The position numbers and the translations under genes were made by a program. A DNA stretch of 64,000 nucleotides, taken from assembly GCA_965229645.1 (NCBI GenBank), contig OZ245893.1, positions 1,736,001-1,800,000 on the forward strand, read 5' to 3'. The notes under the pieces were generated by a model. The model saw nothing but the letters and a program-made list of their open reading frames with translations, searched no databases and had not been told where the DNA came from. Below, piece by piece: positions 61,740 to 64,000 of this stretch. The first letter of the stretch is position 1. Each line of letters begins with the position of its first letter. The DNA is from CAXQZM01 sp965229645. Lineage in GTDB: Bacteria > Pseudomonadota > Alphaproteobacteria > UBA7985.

Positions 61740-63190
61740 TCGACCTGCCCAACGGAATCCCGTCAGATCGGTGCTTGATCGGCGGTCGATGGCGCCCAGC
61801 CTTCGGCGGGGATCACATCGGGCTGGTGAACCCTTCGGATGGCGCTCCCCTTGCGGCGATTGCGCGCGGCACGCCTGAGGATATAGACGCCGCCATCGGG
61901 GCAGCGCAAACGGCGCTGACGGGCGATTGGGGCGCGATGACGGCCTTGGATCGGGGGCGCATCCTGACCAAAATTGGCCAACATGTCCTTGACCATGCTG
62001 ATCTGCTTGCGCGATTGGAGGCGCTGGACGTTGGCAAACCCCTGACCCAAGCGCGCCATGACGCCCTGGCCTTGGCGCGCTATCTGGAATTCTACGGCGG
62101 CGCGGCGGACAAGGTCCATGGACATACGATCCCCTATCTCGACGGCTACACCGTCTATACCCTGCGCGAGCCGCACGGCGTGACAGGCCATATTGTGCCT
62201 TGGAACTACCCGATGCAGATCATTGGCCGGTCGGTGGGCGCAGCCCTGGCCATGGGCAATGCCTGCGTCCTAAAGCCCGCCGAAGAGGCCTGCCTGACCG
62301 CGCTGGCCTTTGCGGAGATCGCCCGCGCAGCGGGGTTGCCCGACGGCGCGCTGAATCTTGTGCCTGGGTTCGGAACCGAAGCAGGGGCCGCCCTTGCGGC
62401 GCACCCCAGCGTCCATCACATCTCCTTCACCGGTTCGGTGGACGTTGGCAGGCGCATCCAAGGCGCGGCGGCGAACAACGTCGTTCCGGTTACATTGGAA
62501 CTGGGCGGCAAGTCCCCGCAGGTGGTGTTTGAGGATGCGGATCTGGACGCCGCGCTGCCCTTCCTTGTCAAGGCAGGGATTCAGAATACGGGACAAACCT
62601 GTTCCGCCTCCTCGCGCATCTTGGTCCATGAAAGCCTCATGGACGAAGTGACCGCGCGAATGGCCGCGTCCTACGCCGCTTTGATCGCCGCTCCAGCCTT
62701 GATGGATATGCACGTGGGGCCCTTGGTCTCGGCGCGTCAAAAAGGGATTGTCGAGGGATACCTGGCCCAAGGCGCCGACCTGAGCATGGCCGCGCACGGG
62801 GTGATCGCGGACGGTGCCCCCCGCACAGGCGCCTATGTCGCGCCGACGCTCTTCACCCATGTCCCCCCAGACCATGTTCTTGCCCAAGATGAAATTTTCG
62901 GCCCCGTTCAGGTCATCATCCCGTTCGGGGACGAAGACGAAGCGATTCAAATCGCCAATGGAACGGATTACGGCTTGGTTGCCTCGTGCTGGAGCCGCGA
63001 TGGCGGGCGCCAGATGCGCATGGCACGAAAACTTCGTGCTGGGCAGGTCTTTGTGAACAACTACGGCGCGGGCGGCGGTGTGGAACTTCCCTTTGGTGGA
63101 TCTGGGTTGTCGGGGCATGGCCGCGAGAAAGGGTTTGAGGCGCTGTTTGGTTTCTCGACCCTAAAAACCGTCGCCACCTACCACGGATAG
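61736..63190 (+). CDS. NAD(P)-dependent aldehyde dehydrogenase
   Basis: This 484-residue ALDH superfamily enzyme has HGVTGHIVPWNYPMQIIGRS, AMGNACVLKPAEEACLTALA, HISFTGSVDVGRRIQGAAAN, the general base in LELGGKSPQ (Glu255), the catalytic Cys289 in NTGQTCSASSR, and PFGGSGLSGHGREKGFEALF at the end. It oxidises an aldehyde to an acid. Coupled to a peptidase gene upstream and followed by an SDR, it probably works on a product of the imported solute. The family is too broad for a substrate. Confidence 0.92.
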   Translation: MIDLPNGIPSDRCLIGGRWRPAFGGDHIGLVNPSDGAPLAAIARGTPEDIDAAIGAAQTALTGDWGAMTALDRGRILTKIGQHVLDHADLLARLEALDVGKPLTQARHDALALARYLEFYGGAADKVHGHTIPYLDGYTVYTLREPHGVTGHIVPWNYPMQIIGRSVGAALAMGNACVLKPAEEACLTALAFAEIARAAGLPDGALNLVPGFGTEAGAALAAHPSVHHISFTGSVDVGRRIQGAAANNVVPVTLELGGKSPQVVFEDADLDAALPFLVKAGIQNTGQTCSASSRILVHESLMDEVTARMAASYAALIAAPALMDMHVGPLVSARQKGIVEGYLAQGADLSMAAHGVIADGAPRTGAYVAPTLFTHVPPDHVLAQDEIFGPVQVIIPFGDEDEAIQIANGTDYGLVASCWSRDGGRQMRMARKLRAGQVFVNNYGAGGGVELPFGGSGLSGHGREKGFEALFGFSTLKTVATYHG

Positions 63191-63208
63191 GATAGGATAG
63201 GATAGGAC
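63185..63208 (+). repeat. Pentanucleotide GGATA repeat at a ribosome-binding site
   Basis: Four tandem GGATA units (63185-63204) plus GGAC include the stop codon of the aldehyde dehydrogenase gene and run up to the ATG at 63209. Each unit contains AGGA, a Shine-Dalgarno core, so the tract itself is the ribosome-binding site of the next gene. Confidence 0.85.
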
Positions 63209-63949
63209 ATGAGACTAAAAGATAAGATCGCGATGGTGACGGGGGGCGCCTCGGGGTTTGGGGCTGGAATCGTGCGCAAATTTGCCGAGGAAGGGGCGCG
63301 AGTCCTTGTCGCCGACCTGAATGCCGACGGCGCGCACGCGGTCGCGGCAGCAGTGGATGGGATGGCTTTGTGCCTCGATGTCTCCGATGGGGAGTCGGTG
63401 GCGGCGGGCGTTGACGCGACGCTCGACGCCTACGGTCGGCTCGATATTTTGGTGAACAACGCGGGCACCACGCACGCGCCTGCGGCTTTGGAGGATGTCA
63501 GCGAACAGGACTTTGACAAGGTCTTCGCGGTGAACTGTAAGTCCGTCTTTTTGACGGCGCAAAACATCGTCCCCGTCATGAAGCGGCAGGGATCGGGAAC
63601 CGTCCTAAACGTGGCCTCAACCGCGGCGGTCAGCCCGCGTCCGCGCCTGAATTGGTACAACGCCTCCAAAGGGTGGATGAATACGGCGACCAAGACTATG
63701 GCGGTTGAGCTTGCGCCGCACGGGATCCGCGTCAATGCGATCAACCCGGTCGCGGGGGAGACGCCCTTGTTGAAAGTCTTCATGGGGGAGGACACCCCAG
63801 AAGTGCGTGAGAAATTCCTATCGACGATTCCGATCGGTCGTTTTTCGACGCCAAGCGATATGGGCAATGCGGCCTGTTTCCTCTGCTCCGATGAGGCCAG
63901 CCTGGTCACAGGTGTCTGTATGGAGGTGGATGGGGGTCGATGTATCTGA
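63209..63949 (+). CDS. Short-chain dehydrogenase/reductase
   Basis: This 246-residue SDR has the cofactor motif VTGGASGFGAGIVRKFAEEG, the NNAG motif in LDILVNNAGTTHAP, Asn in AVNCKSVF, and the active site STAAVSPRPRLNWYNASKGW with Tyr-x3-Lys. It ends VTGVCMEVDGGRCI. It resembles 3-oxoacyl-ACP-reductase-like classical SDRs, with Asp in VLVADLNADG suggesting a preference for NAD. It is the last complete gene of the operon. Confidence 0.92.
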   Translation: MRLKDKIAMVTGGASGFGAGIVRKFAEEGARVLVADLNADGAHAVAAAVDGMALCLDVSDGESVAAGVDATLDAYGRLDILVNNAGTTHAPAALEDVSEQDFDKVFAVNCKSVFLTAQNIVPVMKRQGSGTVLNVASTAAVSPRPRLNWYNASKGWMNTATKTMAVELAPHGIRVNAINPVAGETPLLKVFMGEDTPEVREKFLSTIPIGRFSTPSDMGNAACFLCSDEASLVTGVCMEVDGGRCI

Positions 63950-63961
63950 AGGACGCGCCCC

Positions 63962-64000
63962 GTGATTGACGACAAATCGCCTGAAGACTCCCGCCCCCTC
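63962..64000 (+). CDS. Possible start of another operon gene (cut by window end)
   Basis: A GTG at 63962 preceded by GAAGGA opens a frame VIDDKSPEDSRPL up to the window end, 12 bp after the SDR stop. The spacing suits a further operon gene. Only 13 codons are visible, so nothing can be said of its function. Confidence 0.35.
   Translation, partial: MIDDKSPEDSRPL

Noticed and set aside
1..64000. CRISPR array or prophage
   Set aside because: No regularly spaced repeats with unique spacers and no phage structural or Cas genes are seen.

Overview
The window looks like chromosomal DNA of an alphaproteobacterium. The metabolic genes are GC-rich. Tripartite tricarboxylate (TTT) and TRAP-TAXI transporters, dimethylglycine-dehydrogenase-like flavoproteins, ETF-ubiquinone oxidoreductase next to ispE, and the DUF3489/DUF2924/serine-recombinase cassette are all at home in that class. 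A very high load of insertion sequences, many of them broken, suggests a lineage with relaxed selection, for example a host-associated or recently bottlenecked one. That last point is inference.

Layout. 1-0.8 kb: end of an N-formylglutamate amidohydrolase gene. 0.9-7 kb: tRNA-Val(GAC), then a mobile-DNA zone with a 165-bp duplication beginning in the tRNA 3' end, a serine recombinase cassette split by an IS5-type element, and IS66, IS1380 and DUF2924 debris. 7.5-12.8 kb: a restriction-modification locus (C5 methylase, McrB, McrC) whose mcrC is cut by an IS110 element. 13-14.2 kb: a decayed ISAs1 element. 14.2-18.9 kb: two dimethylglycine-dehydrogenase-like genes (the first truncated) and a class III aminotransferase. 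18.9-22 kb: a rearrangement scar (LysR stub, IS256 stub, intact IS3, IS5-type end, SDR stub). 22.9-30.4 kb: a divergent sulfatase/TTT-transporter regulon around a MarR gene and a perfect palindrome. 30.4-33.9 kb: an ABC exporter inactivated by IS982 and IS1380 DNA. 33.9-36.4 kb: ispE and ETF-QO. 36.5-44.3 kb: IS110 inside a palindromic repeat, then a TRAP-TAXI/racemase/amino-acid oxidase operon with a divergent TetR gene. 44.3-50.8 kb: a complete, translationally coupled coenzyme F420 operon (cofG-H-D-C-E, npdG, and a luciferase-like F420-dependent oxidoreductase). 50.9-55.2 kb: IS debris around an AT-rich orphan membrane protein. 55.4-63.9 kb: a peptide/nickel-type ABC importer operon continuing into a P1 peptidase, an aldehyde dehydrogenase and an SDR.

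How the parts work together. The importer modules each sit beside the enzymes that probably process their substrate: TTT transporter with two sulfatases that lack signal peptides, TRAP-TAXI transporter with a racemase and a DadA-like oxidase, and peptide ABC importer with a P1 peptidase and two dehydrogenases. Flavin dehydrogenases such as the dimethylglycine type could pass electrons through ETF to the ETF-QO in the window. The F420 operon makes its own cofactor, reductase and one likely client enzyme. A family of multi-hairpin intergenic repeats lies between operon genes, and one copy is the landing site of an IS110 element.
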